A stretch of DNA of 64,000 nucleotides, taken from Protula sp. h YS-2021 (Eukaryota; Annelida; Polychaeta; Sabellida; Serpulidae). Below the pieces are notes generated by a model. The model did no database searches. It was not told the origin of the DNA and saw only the letters and a list, made by a program, of their open reading frames with translations. The stretch lies in NCBI GenBank assembly GCA_949752745.1, contig OX457034.1, forward strand, positions 33,089,544 to 33,153,543. The letters run 5' to 3'. Position numbers and translations under genes: made by a program. The stretch's first letter is position 1, and each line of letters opens with the position of its first letter. Shown one piece after another: positions 35,976 to 46,128 of the stretch.

Positions 35976-38900
35976 TCTCGTCAAATTCCGTCTCTCTATC
36001 TGTGTTGGTAACTGGTAGCATGAAGGATGTATATGGCTAGAAAGGCTTACTTTAAAAATATATATCAAAAAGTTACATAGTTATTACTAAGTTTCTTCCA
36101 GGACTGTTCTGACCATTTATCCAATCACTAAGACATGAATAAATCTATTTATGAAAAAGCTGTCTCGCTGTTCTAAAACCCATTCATTTAACACTTGCCT
36201 AGAGAAAACTTTGCCTTTATAAAAGTGCAATTTATAGCGTTCAGAGTGACCTGAAAACACTGCTGGATGGTACATAATTCATACTCGCCAAATCTCTCGT
36301 CAAATTCCGTCTCTCTATCTGTGTTGGTAACTGGTAGCATGAAGGATGTATATGGCTAGAAAGGCTTACTTTAAAAATATATATCAAAAAGTTACATAGC
36401 TATTACTAAGTTTCTTCCAGGACTGTTCTGACCATTTATCCAATCACTAAGACATGAATAAATCTATTTATGAAAAATCTGTCTCGCTGTTCTAAATCCC
36501 ATTCATTTAACACTTGCCTGGAGAAAACTTTGCCTTTATAAAAGTGCAATTTATTGCGTTCAGAGTGACCTGAAAACGCTGCTGGATGGTACATAATTCA
36601 TACTCGCCAAATCTCTCGTCAAGTTCCGTCTCTCTATCTGTGTTGGTAACTGGTAGCATGAAGGATGTACATGGCTAGAAAGGCTTACTTTAAAAATATA
36701 TATCAAAAAGTTACATAGTTATTACTAAGTTTCTTCCAGGACTGTTCTGACCATTTATCCAATCACTAAGACATGAATAAATCTATTTATGAAAAATCTG
36801 TCTCGCTGTTCTAAAACCCATTCATTTAACACTTGCCTAGAGAAAACTTTGCCTTTATAAAAGTGCAATTTATAGCGTTCAGAGTGACCTGAAAACACTG
36901 CTGGATGGTACATAATTCATACTCGCCAAATCTCTCGTCAAATTCCGTCTCTCTATCTGTGTTGGTAACTGGTAGCATGAAGGATGTATATGGCTAGAAA
37001 GGCTTACTTTAAAAATATATATCAACAAGTTACATAGTTATTACTAAGTTTCTTCCAGGACTGTTCTGACCATTTATCCAATCACTAAGACATGAATAAA
37101 TCTATTTATGAAAAATATGTCTCGCTGTTCTAAAACCCATTCATTTAACACTTGCCTTGAGAAATCTTTGCCTTTATAAAAGTGCAATTTATAGCGTTCA
37201 GAGTGACCTGAAAACACTGCTGGATGGTACATAATTCATACTCGCCAAATCTCTCGTCAAATTCCGTCTCTCTATCTGTGTTGGTAACTGGTAGCATGAA
37301 GGATGTATATGGCTAGAAAGGCTTACTTTAAAAATATATATCAAAAAGTTACATAGTTATTACTAAGTTTCTTCCAGGACTGTTCTGACCATTTATCCAA
37401 TCACTAAGACATGAATAAATCTATTTATGAAAAATCTGTCTCGCTGTTCTAAAACCCATTCATTTAACACTTGCCTAGAGAAAACTTTGCCTTTATAAAA
37501 GTGCAATTTATAGCGTTCAGAGTGACCTGAAAACACTGCTGGATGGTACATAATTCATACTCGCCAAATCTCTCGTCAAATTCCGTCTCTCTATCTGTGT
37601 TGGTAACTGGTAGCATGAAGGATGTATATGGCTAGAAAGGCTTACTTTAAAAATATATATCAACAAGTTACATAGTTATTACTAAGTTTCTTCCAGGACT
37701 GTTCTGACCATTTATCCAATCACTAAGACATGAATAAATCTATTTATGAAAAATCTGTCTCGCTGTTCTAAAACCCATTCATTTAACACTTGCCTTGAGA
37801 AATCTTTGCCTTTATAAAAGTGCAATTTATAGCGTTCAGAGTGACCTGAAAACACTGCTGGATGGTACATAATTCATACTCGCCAAATCTCTCGTCAAAT
37901 TCCGTCTCTCTATCTGTGTTGGTAACTGGTAGCATGAAGGATGTATATGGCTAGAAAGGCTTACTTTAAAAATATATATCAAAAAGTTACATAGTTATTA
38001 CTAAGTTTCTTCCAGGACTGTTCTGACCATTTATCCAATCACTAAGACATGAATAAATCTATTTATGAAAAAGCTGTCTCGCTGTTCTAAAACCCATTCA
38101 TTTAACACTTGCCTGGAGAAAACTTTGCCTTTATAAAAGTGCAATTTATAGCGTTCAGAGTGACCTGAAAACACTGCTGGATGGTACATAATTCATACTC
38201 GCCAAATCTCTCGTCAAATTCCGTCTCTCTATCTGTGTTGGTAACTGGTAGCATGAAGGATGTATATGGCTAGAAAGGCTTACTTTAAAAATATATATCA
38301 AAAAGTTACATAGTTATTACTAAGTTTCTTCCAGGACTGTTCTGACCATTTATCCAATCACTAAGACATGAATAAATCTATTTATGAAAAAGCTGTCTCG
38401 CTGTTCTAAAACCCATTCATTTAACACTTGCCTAGAGAAATCTTTGCCTTTATAAAAGTGCAATTTATAGCGTTCAGAGTGACCTGAAAACACTGCTGGA
38501 TGGTACATAATTCATACTCGCCAAATCTCTCGTCAAATTCCGTCTCTCTATCTGTGTTGGTAACTGGTAGCATGAAGGATGTATATGGCTAGAAAGGCTT
38601 ACTTTAAAAATATATATCAAAAAGTTACATAGTTATTACTAAGTTTCTTCCAGGACTGTTCTGACCATTTATCCAATCACTAAGACATGAATAAATCTAT
38701 TTATGAAAAAGCTGTCTCGCTGTTCTAAAACCCATTCATTTAACACTTGCCTAGAGAAAACTTTGCCTTCATAAAAGTGCAATTTATAGCGTTCAGAGTG
38801 ACCTGAAAACACTGCTGGATGGTACATAATTCATACTCGCCAAATCTCTCGTCAAATTCCGTCTCTCTATCTGTGTTGGTAACTGGTAGCATGAAGGATG

Positions 38901-39863
38901 TATATGGCTAGAAAGGCTTACTTTAAAAATATATATCAACAAGTTACATAGTTATTACTAAGTTTCTTCCAGGACTGTTCTGACCATTTATCCAATCACT
39001 AAGACATGAATAAATCTATTTATGAAAAATCTGTCTCGCTGTTCTAAAACCCATTCATTTAACACTTGCCTAGAGAAAACTTTGCCTTTATAAAAGTGCA
39101 ATTTATAGCGTTCAGAGTGACCTGAAAACACTGCTGGATGGTACATAATTCATACTCGCCAAATCTCTCGTCAAATTCCGTCTCTCTATCTGTGTTGGTA
39201 ACTGGTAGCATGAAGGATGTATATGGCTAGAAAGGCTTACTTTAAAAATATATATCAAAAAGTTACATAGTTATTACTAAGTTTCTTCCAGGACTGTTCT
39301 GACCATTTATCCAATCACTAAGACATGAATAAATCTATTTATGAAAAATCTGTCTCGCTGTTCTAAAACCCATTCATTTAACACTTGCCTGGAGAAAACT
39401 TTGCCTTTATAAAAGTGCAATTTATAGCGTTCAGAGTGACCTGAAAACACTGCTGGATGGTACATAATTCATACTCGCCAAATCTCTCGTCAAATTCCGT
39501 CTCTCTATCTGTGTTGGTAACTGGTAGCATGAAGGATGTATATGGCTAGAAAGGCTTACTTTAAAAATATATATCAAAAAGTTACATAGTTATTACTAAG
39601 TTTCTTCCAGGACTGTTCTGACCATTTATCCAATCACTAAGACATGAATAAATCTATTTATGAAAAATCTGTCTCGCTGTTCTAAAACCCATTCATTTAA
39701 CACTTGCCTGGAGAAAACTTTGCCTTTATAAAAGTGCAATTTATAGCGTTCAGAGTGACCTGAAAACACTGCTGGATGGTACATAATTCATACTCGCCAA
39801 ATCTCTCGTCAAATTCCGTCTCTCTATCTGTGTTGGTAACTGGTAGCATGAAGGATGTATATG

Positions 39864-39869
39864 GCTAGA
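39864..39869. repeat. Left target-site duplication GCTAGA of the foldback element
   Basis: The satellite reads tatatgGCTAGA before the element, and the right junction resumes with GCTAGAaaggctt at 46160. Removing the element and one copy restores a normal monomer. Confidence 0.92.
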
Positions 39870-39903
39870 AGTAGGTAGGAAACAAGAGAATCAGGTCACT
39901 TTG

Positions 39904-40005
39904 TGACGTCAGACTGTCTGGACCGGAAGTGAAGTCATAGGCGTAACCAAGGCGTAACCATGGTGATAATGACGTCATCAGTCACGTGACCAATGAAAAG
40001 CCAAT
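39904..40005. promoter_or_regulatory. Terminal block: CRE, ETS, CACGTG and CCAAT words
   Basis: Within ~100 bp of the left end lie TGACGTCA (39904-39911, 39970-39977), ACCGGAAGTG (39922-39931), CACGTG (39983-39988) and CCAAT (39990-39994, 40001-40005). All are repeated in mirror order near the right end. They match canonical CREB/ATF, ETS, bHLH-Zip and NF-Y sites; binding is inferred. Confidence 0.55.
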
Positions 40006-40055
40006 GAGATCAATGAAGACAATGAAGCCTCGCCCACTTTCTGTCTATCATACTG

Positions 40056-40130
40056 TCTGGACCGGATGTGTTGTCTGGACCGGAAGTGTTGTCTGGACCG
40101 GAAGTGTTGTTTGGACCTGAAGTGACGTCA
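40056..40130. repeat. 18-bp repeats containing ACCGGAAGTG, left arm
   Basis: Four units of ctggaccggaagtgttgt. Two carry a perfect ETS-type word (40079-40088, 40097-40106) and two are decayed (accggatgtg, acctgaagtg). A CRE (40123-40130) closes the block. The right-arm counterpart keeps four perfect units, so the left arm has decayed. Confidence 0.85.
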
Positions 40131-40154
40131 TAGGCGTTGTCATGGTAACGAATT

Positions 40155-40725
40155 GAAACTTTGTAAACAAAAGTGAACTTTGTAAACAAACTGTGTAAAC
40201 AAACTTTATAAACAAAATTTGTAAACAAACTTTATAAACAAAATTTGTAAACAAACTTTGTAAACAAACTTTGTAAACAACATTTGTAAACAAAATTTGT
40301 AAACAAACTTTGGTTATTTACATAATTGAAACTCATTGAAACTTTGTAGACAAACTTTGTAAACAAACTTTGTAAACAAACTTTGTAAACACAATTTGTA
40401 AACAAACTTTGTAAACAAAATTTGTAAACAAACTTTGTAAACAAAATTTGTAAACAAACTTTGGTTATTTGCATAATTGAAACTTTGTAAACAAACTTTG
40501 TAAACAAACTTTGTAAACACAATTTGTTAACAAACTTTGTAAACAAACTTTGTAAACAAACTTTGGTTATTTGCATAATTGAAACTCATTGAAACTTTGT
40601 AAACACAATTTGTAAACACAATTTGTAAACAAACTTTGTAAACAAGCTTTTTAAATAAACTTTGTAAACAAACTTTGGTTATTTGCATAATTGAAACTCA
40701 TTGAAACTTTGTAAACAAACTTTTT
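40155..40725. repeat. 12-bp forkhead-like array (tttgtaaacaaac), left arm
   Basis: About 28 copies of GTAAACA, the core forkhead-box site, lie in ~570 bp, mostly at 12-bp spacing. They are broken by ggttatttgcataattgaaac segments, which carry the POU octamer ATTTGCAT at 40467-40474, 40569-40576 and 40681-40688. Open frames here read FTKFVYKVCLQSL-like repeats in several phases and are by-products of the repeat. Confidence 0.85.
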
Positions 40726-40729
40726 TTTT

Positions 40730-40862
40730 TCCCCTCACACACTCTCTCTCTCCACACACACACACACACACACCACGACTGAGCGTTTCATTTCGTAAGT
40801 AGCATAGGTATTTCAACCTTCTGATGGCAACTTTTTTTTTCCCCCTCACACACTCTCTCTCT

Positions 40863-40919
<57 letters not shown>

Positions 40920-41000
40920 ACGACTGAGCGTTTCATAAGCCGCATAGGTATTTTAACCTTCTGATGGCAACTTTTTTTTCCCCCACACTCTCATGCATAC
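40730..41000. repeat. (CA)n microsatellite units, left arm
   Basis: Two copies of a composite unit: poly-T, ccctcacacactctctctc, (CA)n (40753-40773 and 40863-40918), cacgactgagcgtttca, then a segment ending ccttctgatggcaac. The right arm has three such units. Confidence 0.85.
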
Positions 41001-41299
41001 ATACCAACACCATGATAAAATGTTTTGCTTATGTTGCTCTTTGTACTCCACTATTCGTTTATTTACATTTTTTTTTGTTTGAAATGCAGTGTTTACTTAG
41101 AGAAAAAAAATGGCGTCCTACAACCTGCAATCATCAGCAGCAGCATTTCGTCATCAGTGTAATCAGACTGCGTCATCTATAGCCAGCGTAATCAGACTGC
41201 GTAATCAGACTTCGTCATAAACAACGTAGACAGCGGTGTCTGGCTTTGTTGTTTTTCTGAGGCAGCAGTGTCTAGCTGCTTGGAGTTGCAGTGTGACCC

Positions 41300-41660
41300 T
41301 AAGTGTTATACTTGACCGATTTGCATGAAACGTTCACTGTTTGATTCAGTTTTATATCTAGTTTTCACATAGTCATGGACTGGTTGCGTAGCTAGCTGTA
41401 TGCATCATGAATTCACCTTAAAAATGACAAGTTAAAAGTGGAATAACTTTTGTTATGATTGACCGATTTACATGAAACTTTCACTGTTTAATTCAGTTTT
41501 ATATCTAGTTTTAATATTAAGTAGTTATAGGCTATTTTCGCAGCTGGCTGTGTTGATATTTACCACAATTTTTAATTTTGTAAAAAGTGGGATAACTTCC
41601 GCTATAGTTGACGGATTTGCATGAAAATTTCACCGTTGGATTCAGGTTGATGTTTTAGTT
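41300..41660. repeat. ~130-150-bp repeats with octamer words, left arm
   Basis: Three units of the type ttgaccgatttgcatgaaac...attcag...tctagttt start near 41311, 41459 and 41608. ATTTGCAT is intact at 41319-41326 and 41615-41622 and mutated (atttacat) in the middle unit. The right arm has four units. Confidence 0.8.
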
Positions 41661-41744
41661 TACAGTAGTTTGTGCATAGGTGGGTTATTGGAATGGCGCG
41701 CGCCCCCCACCATTCAAACATGTGTTTGAATTATTTTTACGTCA

Positions 41745-42175
41745 AACTATGGTTCAACAAGTTGTTTAGCAATTGTACAACAATTCTTCAACAAGCTGTT
41801 GTTCAACATGTTCAACATGTTGTTGAACATGTTCAACATATTCAACATGTTCAACAACATGTTCAACATGTTCAACAACATGTTCAACATGTTCAACAAC
41901 ATGTTCAACAAGTTGAACATGTTTAACATGTTCAACATGTTCAACAACATGTTCAACATGTTCAACAAGTTGAACATGTTCAACATGTTCAACATGTTTA
42001 ATAACATGTTCAACAACATGTTCAACAAGTTGAACATGTTCAACATGTTCAACAACATGTTCAACATGTTATTGAATACGTTCAACATGTTCAACATGTT
42101 GTTGCACAAGTTTAACATGTTCAACATGTTCAACACTTGCTGTTTAACAAGTTGTTCACCAAGTTGTAGTTCAAG
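41745..42175. repeat. 9-bp palindromic ttcaacatg array, left arm
   Basis: About 430 bp of ttcaacatg/ttcaacaacatg units. AACATGTT is self-complementary, so each unit can also fold on itself. The periodicity of three leaves frames open on both strands (MFNMFN- and MLNMLN-type), which I do not take as genes. Confidence 0.9.
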
Positions 42176-42205
42176 CAAAGAAAAAATAAGACATATGTTG
42201 AATAT

Positions 42206-42279
42206 GTCAAAAATGTCAAACTTGTTAAAATTGCTAAAATTGCTGAGTCAGCAATTTTAACAAGTTTGACATTTTTGAC
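42206..42279. other. Perfect 30-bp-stem hairpin at the arm/core boundary, with a Maf site
   Basis: 42206-42235 is the exact reverse complement of 42250-42279, separated by 14 bases. The centre contains TGCTGAGTCAGCA (42241-42253), a perfect match to the 13-bp T-type Maf recognition element with an AP-1 core. A shorter alternative palindrome, aaaattgctga-g-tcagcaatttt, shares that centre. It begins one base inside the left arm's inner edge and has no counterpart on the right. It might be a regulatory site, a terminator or a recombination relic. Confidence 0.8.
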
Positions 42280-42403
42280 GAGTTACACACCATATTTTGA
42301 TTACATCTAAGTAGCATAAAAGGAAGAGTGAGACATGCATTTCATTCATATCAAACAGCAATAAATTCTGCTGAAACAGTTTTTGATTAAGCACGCGCCT
42401 GTT

Positions 42404-42476
42404 CCAATGACGTCATTATGACGTCATAATGATGACGTCATAATGACGTCATAATGATGACGTCATAATGACGTTA
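42404..42476 (+). promoter_or_regulatory. Five-CRE array upstream of the zinc-finger gene
   Basis: CCAAT at 42404 is followed by perfect TGACGTCA at 42408, 42419, 42433, 42444 and 42458, plus a degenerate TGACGTTA at 42469. The spacing alternates 11, 14, 11, 14, 11 bp. It lies ~100 bp upstream of a TATA box, as expected for a CREB/ATF-responsive proximal promoter. Activity is inferred. Confidence 0.7.
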
Positions 42477-42504
42477 TGACGTTAAACTCCCCTAGGCGTA
42501 GACA

Positions 42505-42578
42505 ACATGTTCAACAACATGTTCAACAACATGTTCAACAACATGTTGAACATGTTCAACATGTTGTTCAACAAGTTG
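42505..42578. repeat. Short caacatgttcaa repeat between CREs and TATA box
   Basis: A ~75-bp piece of the same palindromic family as the arm arrays (acatgttcaac units) lies inside the core, directly before the TATA box. It links the core promoter to the arm repeats. Confidence 0.8.
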
Positions 42579-42586
42579 TATATAAG
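42579..42586 (+). promoter_or_regulatory. TATA box of the zinc-finger gene
   Basis: TATATAAG lies 61 bp before the ATG, which would place transcription start near 42605-42612 and leave a ~30-nt leader. A small upstream frame (ATG at 42624) overlaps the main start, but the main ATG has the better context, with A at -3. Confidence 0.65.
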
Positions 42587-42639
42587 GCTATGTTTAAAGG
42601 CTTTTTCATCACTTGAAAAGTGTATGTTGAACCGAAAGG

Positions 42640-43377
42640 ATGTATAAATGCAACATTTGTCTGAAATCTTACAATTGGCCACAAAGTCTTAAAAGACACT
42701 TAAAGAATGCTCACACTTCAGAAGAAGAAGAATTGGAGATAGATATTGAAAACCCTGTGAAACGACCTATCACTGAAATTTTAGATGAGTCTTCTATGGA
42801 AAGTCAAAGCGTTAACATGACTGAAAAGAATGCACATGCTTGTACAGAATGTGGTGCGTTATACAACAGTCAAGAAGCTTTGTTCAAACATATGGAACAT
42901 TGTGTTGAGGGTGATAATGACGGCAGCTCTGAAAGTGAGTCAGAAACAGACTCTGAAAGTGAGTCAGAAACAGCCTCTGTTTGGTATGATATGGTTCAAG
43001 AAGTCTACGATGAATATGATACCAAATTTCAAGAAAAGGTTTCAGAATATGAAGAACAAGGGCTTGAAGATGCGCGTGACATAGCAAGTGATGACTTTCG
43101 ACCCATTTATAAGCGTCGACTTAAACAACTGTTTATGATACTATTCAAATATGCCCAACGCCTACAACAAAACGAACATTATGAAACCATTTTAGAAGAC
43201 TTTAATTACTTTGTTTATGAAAAACATTACGAGTATTCAAAGGCACTAAAGCCGGCTATAAGAAGAAACGATGCATTCTTTGAAGAGCTTCTAGATGAAG
43301 AGGAGGAAGATGAAAGCAGTGACGAAGAAAGTGATATGGATGCCAGTGAACAGAGTGAAGCAGATGAAGAAAAATAG
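42640..43377 (+). CDS. Acidic two-zinc-finger protein, sole gene of the foldback element (245 aa)
   Basis: Finger 1 is a classical C2H2 (C4-C7-H20-H25) almost at the N-terminus. Finger 2 is C68-C71-H84 with H87 or C88 as last ligand. A Ser/Glu repeat (about 96-111) follows, then a probably helical domain (about 114-210) with many aromatic, Arg/Lys and Glu residues, and a very acidic tail (214-245). There is no intron, signal peptide or membrane segment. The layout suggests a nuclear DNA-binding regulator with acidic activation-like regions, but the target is unknown and I do not recognise the family. It sits behind a TATA box and CRE array and ahead of AATAAA, so the gene looks complete. It lacks any transposase or recombinase motif. 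Confidence 0.88.
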   Translation: MYKCNICLKSYNWPQSLKRHLKNAHTSEEEELEIDIENPVKRPITEILDESSMESQSVNMTEKNAHACTECGALYNSQEALFKHMEHCVEGDNDGSSESESETDSESESETASVWYDMVQEVYDEYDTKFQEKVSEYEEQGLEDARDIASDDFRPIYKRRLKQLFMILFKYAQRLQQNEHYETILEDFNYFVYEKHYEYSKALKPAIRRNDAFFEELLDEEEEDESSDEESDMDASEQSEADEEK

Positions 43378-43399
43378 ACTTACTTGACTAAACATTTAT

Positions 43400-43405
43400 A
43401 ATAAA
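43400..43405 (+). terminator. Polyadenylation signal AATAAA
   Basis: Lies 23 bases after the zinc-finger stop codon. About 100 bp of AT-rich sequence with atttaagtgt repeats (43443-43500) then leads into the right arm. Confidence 0.75.
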
Positions 43406-43544
43406 GACTTTGTAAATCGATAAATGTTATAATATTGTTATAGATTTAAGCTGTATATATTTAAGTGTATTTAAGTGGATTTAAGTGTATTTAAATGTAT
43501 TAATAAACCTATTCAACATATGTCTTATTTTTTCTTTGCTTGAA

Positions 43545-43990
43545 CTACAACTTGTTGAACAACTTGTTAAACAGCAAGTGTTGAACATGTTGAACATGTT
43601 AAACTTGTGCAACAACATGTTGAACATGTTGAACGTATTCAATAACATGATGAACATGTTGTTGAACATGTTGAACATGTTCATCTTGTTGAACATGTTG
43701 TTGAACATGTTCAACATGTTGAACATGTTGAACATGTTCAACTTGTTGAACATGTTGAACATGTTATTAAACATGTTGAACATGTTGAACATGTTCAACT
43801 TGTTGAACATGTTGAACATGTTGTTGAACATGTTGAACATGTTAAACATGTTCAACTTGTTGAACATGTTGTTGAACATGTTGAACATGTTGTTGAACAT
43901 GTTGAACATGTTGTTGAACATGTTGAATATGTTGAACATGTTCAACAACATGTTGAACATGTTGAACAACAGCTTGTTGAAGAATTGTTG
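43545..43990. repeat. 9-bp palindromic gttgaacat array, right arm
   Basis: Mirror of 41745-42175, with a few unit rearrangements (for example catgatgaac and gttcatcttg). Open frames here are by-products of the repeat. Confidence 0.9.
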
Positions 43991-44109
43991 TACAATTGCT
44001 AAACAACTTGTTGAACCATAGTTTGACGTAAAAATAATTCAAACACATGTTTGAATGGTGGGGGGCGCGCGCCATTCCAATAACCCACCTATGCACAAAC
44101 TACTGTAAA

Positions 44110-44620
44110 CTAAAACATCAACCTGAATCCAACGGTGAAATTTTCATGCAAATCCGTCAACTATAGCGGAAGTTATCCCACTTTTTACAAAATTAAAAAT
44201 TGTAGTAAATATCAACACAGCCAGCTGCGAAAATAGCCTATAACCACTTAATGTTAAAACTAGATATTAAACTGAATCAAACAGTGAAAGTTTCATGCAA
44301 ATCCGTCAATCATAACAAAAGTCATTCCACTTTTTACAAAATTAAAATGGTGGTAAATATGCAACACAGACAGCTGCGCAAATAGCCTATAACCACTTAA
44401 TATTAAAACTAGATATAAAACTGAATTAAACAGTGAAAGTTTCATGTAAATCGGTCAATCATAACAAAAGTTATTCCACTTTTAACTTGTCATTTTTAAG
44501 GTGAATTCATGATACATACAGCTAGCTACGCAACCAGTCCATGACTATGTGAAAACTAGATATAAAACTGAATCAAACAGTGAACGTTTCATGCAAATCG
44601 GTCAAGTATAACACTTAGGG
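44110..44620. repeat. Four ~130-150-bp octamer units, right arm
   Basis: Four units with tgaatcaaacagtgaaagtttcatg(c/t)aaatc. ATGCAAAT is intact in three and altered (atgtaaat) in the one mirroring the altered left unit. The extra unit relative to the left arm lies near 44265-44395. Confidence 0.8.
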
Positions 44621-44959
44621 TAACGCTGCAACTCCAAGCAGCTAGACACTGCTGCCTCAGAAAAACAACAAAGCCAGACACCGCTGTCTACGTTGTTTAT
44701 GACGAAGTCTGATTACGCAGTCTGATTACGCTGGCTATAGATGACGCAGTCTGATTACACTGATGACGAAATGCTGCTGCTGATGATTGCAGGTTGTAGG
44801 ACGCCATTTTTTTTTCTCTAAGTAAACACTGCATTTCAAACAAAAACAAAAAAAAAAAAAGTAAATAAACGAATAGTGGAGTACAAAGAGCAACATAAGC
44901 AAAACATTTTATCATGGTGTTGGTATGTATGCATGAGAGTGTATGCATGAGAGTGTGGG

Positions 44960-45106
44960 GAAAGTTGCCAGAAGGTTAAAATACCTATACGGCTTATGAA
45001 ACGCTCAGTCGTGGTGTTGGTGTGTGTGGAGAGAGAGTGTGAGGGGAAAAAAAAGTTGCCATCAGAAGGTTAAAATACCTATGCGGCTTATGAAACGCTC
45101 AGTCGT

Positions 45107-45155
<49 letters not shown>

Positions 45156-45297
45156 AGAGAGAGAGTGTGTGAGGGGAAAAAAAAGTTGCCATCAGAAGGT
45201 TGAAATACCTATGCTACTTACGAAATGAAACGCTCAGTCGTGGTGTGTGTGTGTGTGTGTGTGTGGAGAGAGAGAGTGTGTGAGGGGAAAAAAAAGT
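44960..45297. repeat. Three (TG)n microsatellite units, right arm
   Basis: Three composite units (start near 44965, 45054 and 45185) each run gttgcc...gaaggtt...cctatg, tgaaacgctcagtcgtgg, (TG)n, gagagagtgtg, then an A-run. The TG tracts are at about 45021-45031, 45107-45154 and 45242-45264. Confidence 0.85.
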
Positions 45298-45875
45298 TTG
45301 TTTACAAAGTTTCAATGAGTTTCAATTATGCAAATAACCAAAGTTTGTTTACAAAGTTTGTTTACAAAGTTTGTTTACAAAGTTTGTTTACAAATTGTGT
45401 TTACAAAGTTTGTTTACAAAGTTTCAATGAGTTTCAATTATGCAAATAACCAAAGTTTGTTTACAAAGTTTGTTGGCAAAGTTTGTTTACAAAGTTTGTT
45501 AACAAATTGTGTTTACAAAGTTTGTTTACAAAGTTTGTTTACAAAGTTTCAATTATGCAAATAACCAAAGTTTGTTTACAAATTTTGTTTACAAAGTTTG
45601 TTTACAAATTTTGTTTACAAAGTTTGTTTACAAATTGTGTTTACAAAGTTTGTTTACAAAGTTTGTTTACAAAGTTTGTCTACAAAGTTTCAATGAGTTT
45701 CAATTATGTAAATAACCAAAGTTTGTTTACAAATTTTGTTTACAAATTTTGTTCACAAAGTTTGTTTACAAAGTTTGTTTACAAATTTTGTTTATAAAGT
45801 TTATTTACAAATTTTGTTTATAAAGTTTGTTTACACAGTTTGTTTACAAAGTTCACTTTTGTTTACAAAGTTTCA
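45298..45875. repeat. 12-bp forkhead-like array (gtttgtttacaaa), right arm
   Basis: Mirror of the left array, reading TGTTTAC, the usual form of the forkhead site, with interspersed tatgcaaataacc octamer segments. Confidence 0.85.
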
Positions 45876-45896
45876 ATTCGTTACCATGACAACGCC

Positions 45897-46128
45897 TATG
45901 ACGTCACTTCCGGTCCAGACAACACTTCCGGTCCAGACAACACTTCCGGTCCAGACAACACTTCCGGTCCAGACAGTATGATAGACAGAAAGTGGGCGAG
46001 GCTTCATTGTCTTCATTGATCTCATTGGCTTTTCATTGGTCACGTGACTGATGACGTCATTATCATCATGGTTACGCCTTGGTTACGCCTATGACGTCAC
46101 TTCCGGTCCAGACAGTATGACGTCACAA
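45897..46128. promoter_or_regulatory. Right terminal block: ETS, CRE, CACGTG and CCAAT words
   Basis: CACTTCCGGT recurs at 45905, 45923, 45941 and 45959 (18-bp period) and again near 46098. Flanking TGACGTCA, CACGTG and attgg words mirror the left end. All four tandem ETS-type words are intact here, against two on the left. Confidence 0.6.

Larger units (their letters stand above)
26052..39869. repeat. 319-bp satellite array, block B (~43 monomers)
   Basis: Same orientation and phase as block A. A marked variant (ctattttctaaaaccc, tttgattttataaaag, gaaagcactg) occurs at about 27231, 28824 and 30741, spaced 1,593 and 1,917 bp (5 and 6 monomers). A ctaaattcc/ttattgcg/aaacgctg monomer recurs near 30111, 31706 and 33943. 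Late monomers carry atatcaacaag and gaaaaagctg. No gene is seen. Confidence 0.98.
39870..42204 (+). repeat. Left terminal inverted repeat (2,335 bp)
   Basis: Matches the right arm in reverse complement, with scattered substitutions and differences in tandem-unit number. Order from the end inward: terminal CRE/CACGTG/CCAAT block, 18-bp ETS-like units, 12-bp forkhead-like units, (CA)n blocks with GAGCGTTTCA-containing spacers, ~128-bp units with octamer words, then a 9-bp palindromic ttcaacatg array. Its inner edge is acatatgttgaata. Confidence 0.92.

Noticed and set aside
40010..40576. FTKFVYKVCLQSL-type frames, mirrored at 45328-45981
   Set aside because: Translation of the 12-bp forkhead-like array in several overlapping frames, with no independent coding signal.
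40679..40945. Frame with a long VCVCVC run
   Set aside because: Translation of the CA microsatellite.
41747..42260. MFNMFN/MLNMLN frames on both strands, and mirrored frames at 43481-44021
   Set aside because: Period-9 DNA leaves all frames open. The residues simply reflect ttcaacatg repeats.
42640..43377. Foldback zinc-finger protein considered as a transposase
   Set aside because: No DDE/D, tyrosine recombinase or HUH motif is visible, and the protein is small and acidic.
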